Program-made: the position numbers and the translations under genes | Shown here: positions 34,491 through 43,500 of the stretch, piece by piece | Position numbering within the stretch: the stretch's first letter is position 1 | How the letters are laid out: each line of letters opens with the position of its first letter | NCBI GenBank assembly: GCA_003045895.1 | Contig: PZPC01000025.1 | Location: 1-64,000 of the forward strand | Reading direction: 5' to 3' | Length of the DNA: 64,000 bases | From: Bacteroidota bacterium | Lineage (GTDB): Bacteria > Bacteroidota > Bacteroidia > Chitinophagales > Saprospiraceae | The notes under the pieces: generated by a model | Told to the model about the DNA's origin: nothing | The model's database searches: none | Seen by the model: only the letters and a program-made list of their open reading frames with translations

Positions 34491-35328
34491 CCATCCCTTC
34501 CGGACCTTCATGTACCTGCACTTGTTTTCTCACGAATTGGCCGAAGAGCTGACGACCGAGCATTTGGTTCAGGAAGGTGCGGTGTTTACCCAAATTTTTG
34601 CGACCACCCACGACAGTTTGATCAACCACCTCAACGACGAGTACCATCGTTTTGAATACGCGGCTGACGAAGACTTTGAATACCGGGAGGAAATTATGCG
34701 CATGGACAATGGCCAGCTCTTGCCCGGAGTTTGTATCAATTGGGAACTGGCGTATGCCAAAATCTGGCGGAAATATACCGACGCGCTGATTCACACCATT
34801 TATCCCGATGACAAAGCGGTGCAAAATGATAAATACCTACAGGATATGTACCGGGGGCTAAAGCAGGTTTATTTTAATAATTTACCCAAACGATACGCCG
34901 AACTACAAACCAAAGCTGGGCTTTCCCGCTGGGCTTCTGACACCATCCACCACCTTACGGTGCGCCACCAGGTGTACGGTACGACGGGCATCAATTCCGC
35001 AATGGATCCCCGCATCAGTTCTCCGCAGGTTCCCAAAGACGGTGGCACGCCGGGGGTCGACGAATGGCGCTCGCTGGTGTGCGTAGGCCTGGCCACTGCT
35101 TGTGCCCGCTTTACCCTGTTGTTAGGCCCTAACGATGAAAAATTTGTTTACCTGCTCGATGGGGTGGATCCGGTCTATTACCAAGGTATGGCCAAGGCTT
35201 TTGAGGATTTACACGACGATCTGGTAGCCCTGGATAAAAAATGGACCAGCGATGCAGAAAACCGGACCTTCAATTACAATTATTTCCGCGCCGTACCTTC
35301 CGTACTGCGTACCGGACCAGGGTATTGA
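34246..35328 (+). CDS. Lipoxygenase-like catalytic domain
   Basis: 360 residues that follow the lipoxygenase pattern from the middle of the domain to its end. GGLAYFKV...LELISVVAP fits the family's LALF...PIAIQL strands. The iron helix has KHLGIIH (H56 and H61, HxxxxH). HPFRTFMYLHLFSHELAEEL (H83) matches HP-x-x-x-LL-x-PH. EHLVQEGAVF, then IWRKYTDALIHTIYPDDKAVQND, follow in family order. H241 in LTVRHQVYG fits the third His ligand. The C-terminus (ENRTFNYNYFRAVP...GY) resembles the usual end but lacks the final Ile iron ligand. Such enzymes add O2 to polyunsaturated fatty acids using non-haem iron. The coding signal continues upstream of 34246 in frame without a start codon back to a stop at 34207, implying a frameshift from the membrane segment. 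Confidence 0.6.
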   Translation: MAYFKVNSERQKLELISVVAPRTETEIFVNTMDATFRRAESMVLASMYFQVISGKHLGIIHMTYNLLEVVFHNAFDAQGQFNHPFRTFMYLHLFSHELAEELTTEHLVQEGAVFTQIFATTHDSLINHLNDEYHRFEYAADEDFEYREEIMRMDNGQLLPGVCINWELAYAKIWRKYTDALIHTIYPDDKAVQNDKYLQDMYRGLKQVYFNNLPKRYAELQTKAGLSRWASDTIHHLTVRHQVYGTTGINSAMDPRISSPQVPKDGGTPGVDEWRSLVCVGLATACARFTLLLGPNDEKFVYLLDGVDPVYYQGMAKAFEDLHDDLVALDKKWTSDAENRTFNYNYFRAVPSVLRTGPGY

Positions 35329-35405
35329 TAGGGCGCATTGCCCGCCAGGATGAACCTGGTTTGTAAATGGTTTTATTTTTTAAAAAGCCGGACTGATATT
35401 AAGAG

Positions 35406-35440
35406 GTGGTCAGGTTATGCCGCAGGCATAACCTGACCAC
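35406..35440. repeat. Perfect 15-bp inverted repeat between the lipoxygenase-like and phospholipase genes
   Basis: GTGGTCAGGTTATGC (35406-35420) pairs exactly with 35426-35440 around the loop CGCAG. There is no T-tract. It is either an RNA hairpin that affects read-through or a REP-type extragenic palindrome. Confidence 0.6.
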
Positions 35441-35477
35441 TGTTCCAAAAAGTCAGCACCACAAAAAGATAGAGGGT

Positions 35478-36422
35478 ATGGACTTGATAAAAACACCCAT
35501 TGAGAATTTTGTTTTTGAAGGCGGTGGCGTCAAAGGAGCCGTTTACGCGGGCTGTATGCAGGTAATGGACGAGCACGGCTTATTCGACCAGGTGAAGCGG
35601 GTAGCTGGTACCTCGGCGGGTTTCATTACGGCGGCTTTACTAGCGGTTGGTGCTGGCAGTAAAGGGCTAACGGCGACCATTTTGGATTCTAATTTCAATA
35701 AATTTATCTACGACAGAGGGGGGATTCTTTTCGATGTCTTTCGCGTCTTTGGGTATTATGGTATCCATTCGGGCAATAGTTTTTTGAAAATTCTGAAAGG
35801 CTACTTCCAGCAGTACGGCGGAGATGCCAACATGACGTTCGGACAGTTGGGGGAACACCTCGCCCGCGATCCTGCCAGGTACAAAGACCTCTACGTCGTG
35901 GCCTCTGACATCAGTAGCCAAAAGCCGAAGGTGTTCAGTATTGAACATACCCCGGATATCCCGATATGGATGGCGGTGCGGGCCTCCATGAGCATTCCCG
36001 TACTCTTTAAACCGTTCAAAATTAAAGGCGATTATTTTGTCGATGGTGGCTTGAGTTGGAATTATCCGATCGATATTTTTGATGCCAGACGGGACGACGG
36101 TTCGAAAATTTACAACCAGGCTACCCTCGGTTTTTTTCTTGAACCCCAGAGCCTGGTCAAAGACGGGCCCAACTTTAATCCGCCCCGGATGCAGATCAAT
36201 TCACTCAAACACGCTATGGAAGCCATGGTGGCATTCGCCAGCGACAATTCGAATGCCGATCACATTCACCCTGAGGATGCCATGCGGACGGTATTTGTGG
36301 ACAATTTAGGTGTCAGCGCCACTGATTTCAGTATTCGCAAAGCAAAAATTAAAGAGCTTATCGCTTCGGGCCGGAAAGCTACTACTACTTTCCTGTTAGC
36401 CAACGGAGTGGGGGCTGCCTGA
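35478..36422 (+). CDS. Patatin-like phospholipase
   Basis: 314 residues from the ATG at 35478, directly before the fold. All patatin motifs are present: the oxyanion loop EGGGVKGAVYAG (about 14-25), the nucleophile elbow AGTSAGF (S46), and the catalytic Asp D189 in VDGGLSWNYP. Patatins release fatty acids from phospholipids or neutral lipids with a Ser-Asp dyad. No signal peptide, so it is cytosolic or injected. It lies 150 bases after the lipoxygenase-like frame on the same strand. A phospholipase supplying free fatty acids to a lipoxygenase would be a natural pair. Confidence 0.9.
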   Translation: MDLIKTPIENFVFEGGGVKGAVYAGCMQVMDEHGLFDQVKRVAGTSAGFITAALLAVGAGSKGLTATILDSNFNKFIYDRGGILFDVFRVFGYYGIHSGNSFLKILKGYFQQYGGDANMTFGQLGEHLARDPARYKDLYVVASDISSQKPKVFSIEHTPDIPIWMAVRASMSIPVLFKPFKIKGDYFVDGGLSWNYPIDIFDARRDDGSKIYNQATLGFFLEPQSLVKDGPNFNPPRMQINSLKHAMEAMVAFASDNSNADHIHPEDAMRTVFVDNLGVSATDFSIRKAKIKELIASGRKATTTFLLANGVGAA

Positions 36423-36470
36423 GGAATGACCGGTGCTGAATTCCGCTGGTATGCGCTGCGGCGTTATCCT

Positions 36471-37772
36471 TTACGCTTCTGCAAACAACCCCGCGTACAC
36501 CGCCCACCAGCCCGCCCAACCGTGTTGGGCCGAGAAGCTGCTGTTGTGCCAGAGGATAGAAAAAGACAGTTGCTCGCGGCGGCAGTAGGTTTGTAGTTCC
36601 TGCAGGTAGTCGGCGGCGGCGCTGGCGCTCAGCCCCTGGTAGTTTTGCAGGGTCACGTCCATAGCGACAAAAGGGTGCACCCAGAGGTCGGTGGTTTGTT
36701 CGCGGTTCAGGTCGTACCAGCGGAAGGGCTCGGTAGTGCCGGCCCGGTAGCCGGGGACCTCGGCGTAGCCCATGGTATAATCGTGGCGGATGCCTGCGGC
36801 CAGCAACTGCTGGTAGGTTTGCGGCAACTGGAGCCGCAAAAAATGTTGCCGGCTGTGGGATACCGGCTGGTCGAGGATTGTTGCCAGTCGTTGTTGCTCG
36901 GTGCGAAGGCGAGCCAGGTTGCCGAAGCTCCGGTACGACGGATGAATGCCGCTATCGCTCCAGGTGGTGGTGCTGCGAATCAGTTGTTGGTAGGCGTTGT
37001 TGTCGTACGGCGGGTTCACATCGTGGCGACTCCGATCGCCGAGTAGCCAGAAAATCCGCGGCCGAATTTGTGCAGCCTCGTGAAGTTCCTGTAGCTGTGG
37101 GAACGTAAAATAGGGGTCGGGTGCACCACCCCAGCAGACTTCCAGGCGTGCCCGTACCCGGCGCCACTGCCCCTGGAGCACATCCAGTCCGGCCCGCGCC
37201 AGGCCCCGCAGCCCGCGGTGGCGGAAAGCCCACGGCAGGTCGATATCCAGGGTCGGCAGCAACCGGTAGCCTGGCCTGACGGGTACCCACGCGGGAAATT
37301 TCCCTTGGATAGCCGTTGCCAGCAGCAGCGCCCACGCCATTACCACGGGGTGTTGCAGGCAGCCACTACGCGCAGCCCAACTCAGCCGAGCAGGATACCG
37401 GCCGTGTTCATCGGGGGTAAAAGGCAGGTACTCCTCGTAGCGGCTCAGCAGATAAAAACTCGTCGCCAGGGGGTCGAAGGGCAGCGCGTACCCCGGCCCG
37501 CTGGCGAAAAAAGCGGGCGTTTCGCCGATTAAAAAGGTGCTGATGGGAACCGCTTCCTTGCCCGTAGCGGCGAGCAGGCCGTGGGGACGCAGGTGAACCT
37601 CCTGCCGGGCGACGGGCGCCTCGGAATAATTGATCCGCACCCCGGTAAAAGACTGGTAAACAGATGCATCGGTCGTGACCACAAGCGAATCGCCCAGCAA
37701 CTGTTCAAAAAGATAAGCCGTGATGTAGGCTAACCGAGGGGAGGTCGAGGGGGTGTAAAGGATAATCGCCAT
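36471..37772 (-). CDS. Polysaccharide deacetylase-like protein (DUF7033-type)
   Basis: A 433-residue protein with a Bacteroidota-specific layout. The N-terminal alpha/beta region (to about 160) holds SFYLLSRYEEYLPFTPDEHGRY and then RPGYRLLPTLDIDLPWAFRHRG, where the D-I-D is the NodB-type metal Asp position. Later segments IHPSYRSFGNLARLRTEQQRL and SRQHFLRL carry the H and R positions of the fold. No signal peptide. Relatives often sit in capsule or exopolysaccharide loci, but no such genes flank it here. It is convergent with the phospholipase gene. Confidence 0.72.
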   Translation of the reverse strand: MAIILYTPSTSPRLAYITAYLFEQLLGDSLVVTTDASVYQSFTGVRINYSEAPVARQEVHLRPHGLLAATGKEAVPISTFLIGETPAFFASGPGYALPFDPLATSFYLLSRYEEYLPFTPDEHGRYPARLSWAARSGCLQHPVVMAWALLLATAIQGKFPAWVPVRPGYRLLPTLDIDLPWAFRHRGLRGLARAGLDVLQGQWRRVRARLEVCWGGAPDPYFTFPQLQELHEAAQIRPRIFWLLGDRSRHDVNPPYDNNAYQQLIRSTTTWSDSGIHPSYRSFGNLARLRTEQQRLATILDQPVSHSRQHFLRLQLPQTYQQLLAAGIRHDYTMGYAEVPGYRAGTTEPFRWYDLNREQTTDLWVHPFVAMDVTLQNYQGLSASAAADYLQELQTYCRREQLSFSILWHNSSFSAQHGWAGWWAVYAGLFAEA

Positions 37773-38128
37773 AGTAGGATTTGACAGGCTTGGGTGGAAC
37801 CAAGGTACGGTACTTTAGGGGTAAGTTGAACGGTCCGGATCAGTCTGGTTGCCACCATCGGAACCAAAATTAAAAACATTTGTCACCATTCTGCGAAATT
37901 TAGCTACTTTAGTGTTCCGTAAAAGTAGACTGTTGATGGCGAAAGCAAATCCAATTTCACTAAGTGAATTGATGACGATCAGGGATATCCGTTGCTCATT
38001 GGCAGCGCTTCCTGGAATTTGCCGGCAAGGAACTCCAGCAAGACTGCAGGAACCCAATCCACCGTTCTATGCCCACCGGCAAAACCAGTTGCCGGTATAT
38101 TTTATCCAAAATAAAAAGCAATCCCTTG
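37773..38128. other. Spacer upstream of the GTPase gene, with one weak ORF
   Basis: About 160 bases are divergent promoter region. The rest carries an uncertain 67-codon ORF (37936-38139) that is annotated separately. No repeat or RNA gene is seen. Confidence 0.4.
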
Positions 38129-38139
38129 ATGATCAGTAA
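37936..38139 (+). CDS. Possible small protein coupled to the GTPase gene (uncertain)
   Basis: A 67-codon frame with ATG at 37936 and stop 11 bases inside the start of the GTPase gene, so translation could be coupled. The product (AKANPISLSELMTIRDIRC... near the start) matches nothing I know, and its C-terminal half is proline/glutamine-rich. Another frame across the same stretch also looks partly coding, so the region may be a decayed gene. Low confidence. Confidence 0.3.
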   Translation: MAKANPISLSELMTIRDIRCSLAALPGICRQGTPARLQEPNPPFYAHRQNQLPVYFIQNKKQSLDDQ

Positions 38140-38614
38140 GAAAGTTGTGGTAACCGGTCACTTTGGCGTGGGGAAAACCTCACTTTTTAATCGGTTTATC
38201 AACAACACTTTCAATGAAAAGTACCTCACGACCATTGGCGTGCGGGTCGATAAAAAGCTGGTTGTCATTGAAGAGCAGGAAATTTCCCTGATCATCTGGG
38301 ACCTCGCTGGCGAAGTATCCCAGGAGAAGGTGCCCCGGTCGTACTTCTTGGGGGCCAGTGCGGTAATTTACGTGTTCGACTTAAGTCGGCCTGCTACCTT
38401 TAAACAGCTCAACGACGATATCCACTACCTTCAAAGCGTATTGCCGGGGGTAATTATCCGTAAAGTCGGTAACAAGAAAGACCTCGTCTCCGACGAAACC
38501 CTCAACACGATCCACGCCCAGATTCAGCCCGACTGCTTTGCCAGCGCCCGCACCGGAGAGCAGGTCGAGGAACTTTTCATGGGTATTGTCCAGGCTTTAC
38601 TCCATCCTTACTAA
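38129..38614 (+). CDS. Ras/Rab-like small GTPase
   Basis: 161 residues with all G motifs: P-loop GHFGVGKT (10-17), switch I Thr in TTIGV (T34/T35), G3 WDLAGE (58-62, Leu instead of the usual Thr and Glu instead of Gln), G4 NKKD (115-118) and G5 SAR (139-141). The G3 Q-to-E change would be expected to alter GTP hydrolysis. The protein is cytosolic, with no C-terminal prenylation site. Bacterial Ras-like proteins of this type act in polarity or motility in some lineages (MglA), but this one is closer to the short Rab-like group. The ATG at 38129 follows a weak ORF. Confidence 0.85.
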   Translation: MISKKVVVTGHFGVGKTSLFNRFINNTFNEKYLTTIGVRVDKKLVVIEEQEISLIIWDLAGEVSQEKVPRSYFLGASAVIYVFDLSRPATFKQLNDDIHYLQSVLPGVIIRKVGNKKDLVSDETLNTIHAQIQPDCFASARTGEQVEELFMGIVQALLHPY

Positions 38615-38778
38615 CGGAGTGGGGACACTTCCCGGATTTAAGTCGCAGGTAAGTGCGGCTTTTTCGTCCCGTAACCGTCATTTAATCCTACTATTTTCAG
38701 GTTTGAAAAACAATTCGCGGGAAGTAATCATTAAATAGTTGTAAATTAGATCATCATCTAATGCAAAGTTGCCGCGAT

Positions 38779-39603
38779 ATGAAGTATTTTTTATCACTCC
38801 TGCTCAGCATCGCTTTTTTTAGCTTGCTGGGGCAACAGTCCCTCCCCGGTGGGCAAAACTACTACGACGACGGTAATGCTGGCATTGTTTACAACAAAGA
38901 GTTGACCTTTGACCTCAAATTGATTACCCCCCGCTCTTTTGCTTTCGGGGTCAATGTGGGTCAGATTATTTCTTACGATCGTACCCGGTTTTATAGTTTT
39001 GACTTCGGCGACCTGCGCAACGCCCAGGAGTACCGCCAAAATTTCGACTACCTTTTCCAATCTTTCAACCGCGTGTCGCGGGCGTTCGTTTACGCCAAGC
39101 AAAACAGTGCCTTTGTTCTGCGGGCAGGCATAGGGGAAAAGCGTTATTTTTCAGAAAAAGCCAAAAACCGGGGCCTGGCCGTCGGTATATCCTACGCCGC
39201 CGGGATCGACCTCGGTATACTCAAACCTTACTACCTGGAATTGGTGCGCTCCCAGGATCCGGGTACGCCCTCCCGGCGGGACTTCATCAGCGAAGAGCGC
39301 TATAGCGTGGCAAATGAAAGCTTGTTTCTTAACTACAACGGCAACAATATCCTTGGTGCAGCTTCCTTTTCCAAAGGGCTCAATGAGATCAAAGTTATGC
39401 CAGGCTTTCATCTCAAAGCGGCGGCCCACTTTGACTGGGGTGCTTTCGATGAATTCGTCAAAGCCCTCGAAGCCGGCGTGCTGATAGATGTCTTTCTGAA
39501 GGATGTTCCGATCATGGTGGAAAGCTCGGCTATCCCAAATATCCAAAACCGGCCCCTGTTCTTCAATTTTTACCTAAATTTGCAGCTGGGTAAACGCTGG
39601 TAA
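38779..39603 (+). CDS. Exported beta-rich hypothetical protein
   Basis: 274 residues from the ATG at 38779. A signal peptide (YFLSLLLSIAFFSLLG, cut before QQS) is followed by a protein rich in alternating aromatic strands (FAFGVNVGQIISYDRTRFYSF; FFNFYLNLQLGKRW at the end), which looks like an outer membrane barrel. Not assigned to a family. The next gene, lipA, starts 38 bases downstream, and I believe this pairing recurs in Saprospiria. Function unknown. Confidence 0.75.
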   Translation: MKYFLSLLLSIAFFSLLGQQSLPGGQNYYDDGNAGIVYNKELTFDLKLITPRSFAFGVNVGQIISYDRTRFYSFDFGDLRNAQEYRQNFDYLFQSFNRVSRAFVYAKQNSAFVLRAGIGEKRYFSEKAKNRGLAVGISYAAGIDLGILKPYYLELVRSQDPGTPSRRDFISEERYSVANESLFLNYNGNNILGAASFSKGLNEIKVMPGFHLKAAAHFDWGAFDEFVKALEAGVLIDVFLKDVPIMVESSAIPNIQNRPLFFNFYLNLQLGKRW

Positions 39604-39641
39604 ATACCGGGCGTACCTTACAAGACAAGTAACAAAGATTC

Positions 39642-40529
39642 ATGCTGGAATTACCAATAGTAGAAGCAAAAGAAGAAAGGCGGAAAAAACCGGAATGGCT
39701 GCGGGTAAAGTTACCTATCGGTCCCCAATTCAAGAAGGTTCGTTCCCTCGTTGATGAGTACAACCTGCACACGATCTGCCAAAGCGGAAGCTGTCCGAAT
39801 ATGGGAGAATGCTGGGGTGCCGGTACGGCTACCTTCATGATTCTGGGCAATACCTGCACCCGTTCTTGTAGTTTTTGTGCCGTGAAAACCGGCCGCCCAC
39901 CCGAATACGACGAAGATGAGCCCCGTCGCGTAGCCGAAGCGATCGCCCTCATGGGGGTGAAGCACGCTGTAATCACTTCCGTGAACCGCGACGAGCGCCA
40001 GGATCGTGGATCCGAGATCTGGTACCAAACGGTTAAGCTCGTCAAAGAGCAAACGCCCCACGTAACCATCGAAACCCTCATCCCCGACGTGCGCGCTACC
40101 TGGGAAGCCCTGGAACGCATGATCAGCGCCGGCCAAGAGGTGGTTTCCCACAACATGGAAACCGTCGAAGAGTTGTACCGCAAAGTTCGGCCCCAGGCCC
40201 GCTATGCCCGTAGTCTCGAGCAAATTCAGCGCACCAAGACCTACGGCAAACGCACCAAGAGTGGGATCATGGTCGGCCTCGGTGAAACGATCGATCAGGT
40301 GTACAAGACCATGGATGATCTCGTCGCCCACGGTTGCGATGTCCTCACCATCGGCCAGTACCTGCAACCGACTAAAATGCACCTCGACGTAGCCGAATAC
40401 ATCCACCCCGACGTGTTCAAAATGTACGAAGAAATAGGCCTACAGAAAGGTTTCGACATGGTCGAAAGCGGGCCCCTGGTGCGCTCCAGCTACCACGCGG
40501 AGAAGCACGTTTTTCCCTCCACTCCATAA
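39642..40529 (+). CDS. lipA: Lipoyl synthase
   Basis: A 295-residue radical-SAM enzyme that inserts two sulfurs into octanoyl groups on lipoyl domains of pyruvate and 2-oxoglutarate dehydrogenases and of the glycine cleavage system. Both clusters are encoded: auxiliary cluster cysteines C46, C51 and C57 in [12 protein letters not shown], and radical-SAM cysteines C72, C76 and C79 in CTRSCSFC. The C-terminal [14 protein letters not shown] carries the serine that ligates the auxiliary cluster. The length is normal. It follows the exported protein gene by 38 bases. Confidence 0.96.
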   Translation: MLELPIVEAKEERRKKPEWLRVKLPIGPQFKKVRSLVDEYNLHTICQSGSCPNMGECWGAGTATFMILGNTCTRSCSFCAVKTGRPPEYDEDEPRRVAEAIALMGVKHAVITSVNRDERQDRGSEIWYQTVKLVKEQTPHVTIETLIPDVRATWEALERMISAGQEVVSHNMETVEELYRKVRPQARYARSLEQIQRTKTYGKRTKSGIMVGLGETIDQVYKTMDDLVAHGCDVLTIGQYLQPTKMHLDVAEYIHPDVFKMYEEIGLQKGFDMVESGPLVRSSYHAEKHVFPSTP

Positions 40530-40541
40530 CGCCATAACTTT

Positions 40542-40570
40542 GTAGCAACGGGTTTTAAACCCGTTGCTAC
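40542..40570. repeat. Palindrome between lipA and the adhesin gene
   Basis: GTAGCAACGGGTTT (40542-40555) and AAACCCGTTGCTAC (40557-40570) are exactly complementary around one base. It sits between convergent genes and may end both transcripts, but it has no T-tract and looks like a recurring extragenic palindrome. Confidence 0.55.
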
Positions 40571-40590
40571 AGAGCGTAGGGGGTGGAGAT

Positions 40591-43500
40591 TTAGCGCATC
40601 AGCATCACATCCCCTTTGTACAGGATTGTTTCCCCATCGGTAAAGGTGATTTCAGCCATATAAATGTAGACGCCAGCATTGAGCGGTTGCCCGCGGTGCA
40701 TGCCGTCCCAACCCATATTGGTGTTGTTGGGCGCAAAGTCTTGTCCTTCGTAGACTGCTTCACCCCAGCGGTTGAAAACATAGAACGATTTGATACTGAC
40801 GACCTGGCTGCCACCGTAAATCAGAAAATTATCATTGATCTGATCTCCATCCGGCGAAAAAGCCGTCGGAATGTAGACGTCGCGCACTTTGCGCATCAGA
40901 ACCGTGATCCGATCCGTGGCGGTGCAGCCATTTTCGTCGATGACGGTGACGCTATACTGGCCCGACTGGGTTGGTTTGATCAGTGGGGTAGCGCAAGTAT
41001 CGCAGCTGATAATCGCTTCACCCGCCCATTTGTAATCCGCAACCGGATAAGAGGTGTTGGCCAGTAACTCGATGCTGTCTCCGTAAATCAATTCAAGGTC
41101 TGGCCCCAGGTTCACGGTCAATTCAGGGGCTGCGGCCACTTCTGCCGCTTGTTCCCAGACACAGCCGTTGGCATCCTGCACCGTTACGGTATGCGTACCC
41201 ACCGACACACCCGTGAACAAGCTGAGCGGCCGGAAGGCATCGCCGTCGAGGGCGAAAAGATAAGGCCCCGTTCCGCCATTCACCGCTTCGGCACTGATGT
41301 TGCCGCCATTCAGATTATCACAAACCGGCGTAGCGATGGCCAAGGCCGCTGTCAGAGCTGGAGGAGCCACCAGGATGCTGCTGGCAGCAGTGGTACAACC
41401 TAACGCATCGCTTACGGTCAGGCTGTAGGTGCCCGCTGCCAAATCGTTGGCGATTGCCGCGTCGGCGCCGTTGCTCCAGGTATAGCTGTAAGGTGCGGTG
41501 CCGCCCGTTACGGTGGCCGTCAGCCGCCCGTCGGCCACCTCGGCACAACTGAGTTCGAAAGCGCCGTACGTGGCGGCTTCCAACTGGAGGGCCAGTGCGG
41601 GCGGCTCACTGACGGTAGCCGTGAGGATGGCCATTACGCCATTGGCGTCGGTCACTAAAATCCGGTAGTCGCCAGCGGGTAAGCCCATGAGGTTGGTGGG
41701 CTGGTTGTTGGCAGCTATGCTGCCGCTACCACTCAGGCCGCCCACCAAACTGTTCCAGGTAAAGGTATACGGTGCCGTTCCCACACTGATACTGAAGTTG
41801 ATCTCGCCAGCGGCATCTCCCTGGCAGTTGTTGGCTACGGTGCTGCTGGCTACTGTTAGGGCGCAGGGCGCTACTGTCAGGTTGAGGATCACGGTACTGT
41901 CGCAACCCACTGTCGTGAGCAGGTTGGCCTGGTAGGTGCCAGTGGCCGAATAATTTTGCCCACCCATGGCGAAGCTTTCGTCGGTGCAAATGGTCTCCGT
42001 GAGGGTGGTTGTAAATACCTCGTTGACCAGCAAGTCCAGGTAAACCGTGGAGTCGCAACCACTGCCCGCCGCAATCAGGGTCACCTGGTAATTGCCCGTA
42101 GTGGCATACGTTTCCGCACCCACGGTGTAGGTTTCACCGGTACAAATGGCTTCGGTCAGGAAGGTTTCGATGGGGGCCAGCGCCGTGAGCGCCAGGTTAA
42201 CAATCGAATCACAACCCGTATCGGTGGATGCGAGGGTTTGGGTGTAGCTTCCCGTGGTCGTGTAATTGGTAGTACCTACCGTATAGCTATCGCCGGCGCA
42301 GATGGTTTCCGTCAGGTTGGTCTCCTGAATGCTATTGACCGTGAGGTTTAAAGTCACCAGCGAATCACAGCCCTGGCCAGACACCAGCAGGGTAGGCCAA
42401 ACGCCACTCTGGGTATAGACAATATCGCCTACCGCCACACTTTCGCCTTCACAGATCGTAGCCGTGAGGAATTCGTCATAGACCGGATGGACCACCAGGT
42501 TCAGGTTGATCGTCGAATCACAGCCTGTCAGCAGTGCAGGGACGACTTCCTGGTAGGTGCCGGTAGCTGCGTAGGCTACGCCACCAATGGTGTAGGATTC
42601 ACCCGCGCAGATCGTCGCGGTAAGGTCAGTAACGGGTAAAGGGTTTACGGTGAGATCCAGGTATACTATCGAATCACAACCACTGCTCTGGGCCGTTAGC
42701 AGCACGGTATACTGTCCACTGGCCGAAAAAGTATCGCTACCCACCACTACGCTTTCGCCCGCGCAGATAACTTCCGTCAGGGAGGTTTCGGCCAGGGGGA
42801 TGACGGTCAGGTTCAGCGCCACGATCGAATCGCAACCGGCTGTAGTCTGAAGGTTATCGCTGTAGTTGCCCGTCTGGGTGTACACACTGCTACCTACACT
42901 TACGGACTCACCGGCACAGATGGTTTCGTCAAGGGTTGTTTGCGGCACGGGATTAATGACCAGGTTGAGCGTAATGGTAGAGTCGCAACCCGTAACGACG
43001 GAGGGCACGGTTTGCTGGTAAGTACCAGTGGTGCTGTAGGACATCCCGGCCACGGTGTAGCTTTCACCGTCGCAAAGGGCTACGTTGAGCGTTTCGCTGA
43101 GCAGCGGATTGATCACCAAGGCCAGGTTGACGATGGAATCACAGCCATCCTGCGATTGGAACATATCCTGGTAATTACCCGTCGTCGTGTAAGTGTTAAT
43201 TCCCACGGTATAGGAAGCGCCTTCGCAGCGGGTAATGTTCAGGTTGGTCTCGTAAAAATCAGTCACCACCAGGTCCAGGACAATGGTACTGTCGCAACCA
43301 TCAACGGAGGTGAGGGGTATGGTGTACTGTCCGGCAGTGGTGTAGGTATTGCCACCGATGGTGTAGGAGCCACCATCGCAAATAGCCGCACTAACGGACG
43401 TATTGGGGATATTGACCACCGTCAGGTTGAGGGTCACCACCGAGTCGCAACCCGAAGCTGCCGTCAGGGTATTGGTGAAATTACCCGTGCTGCTGTAAGG

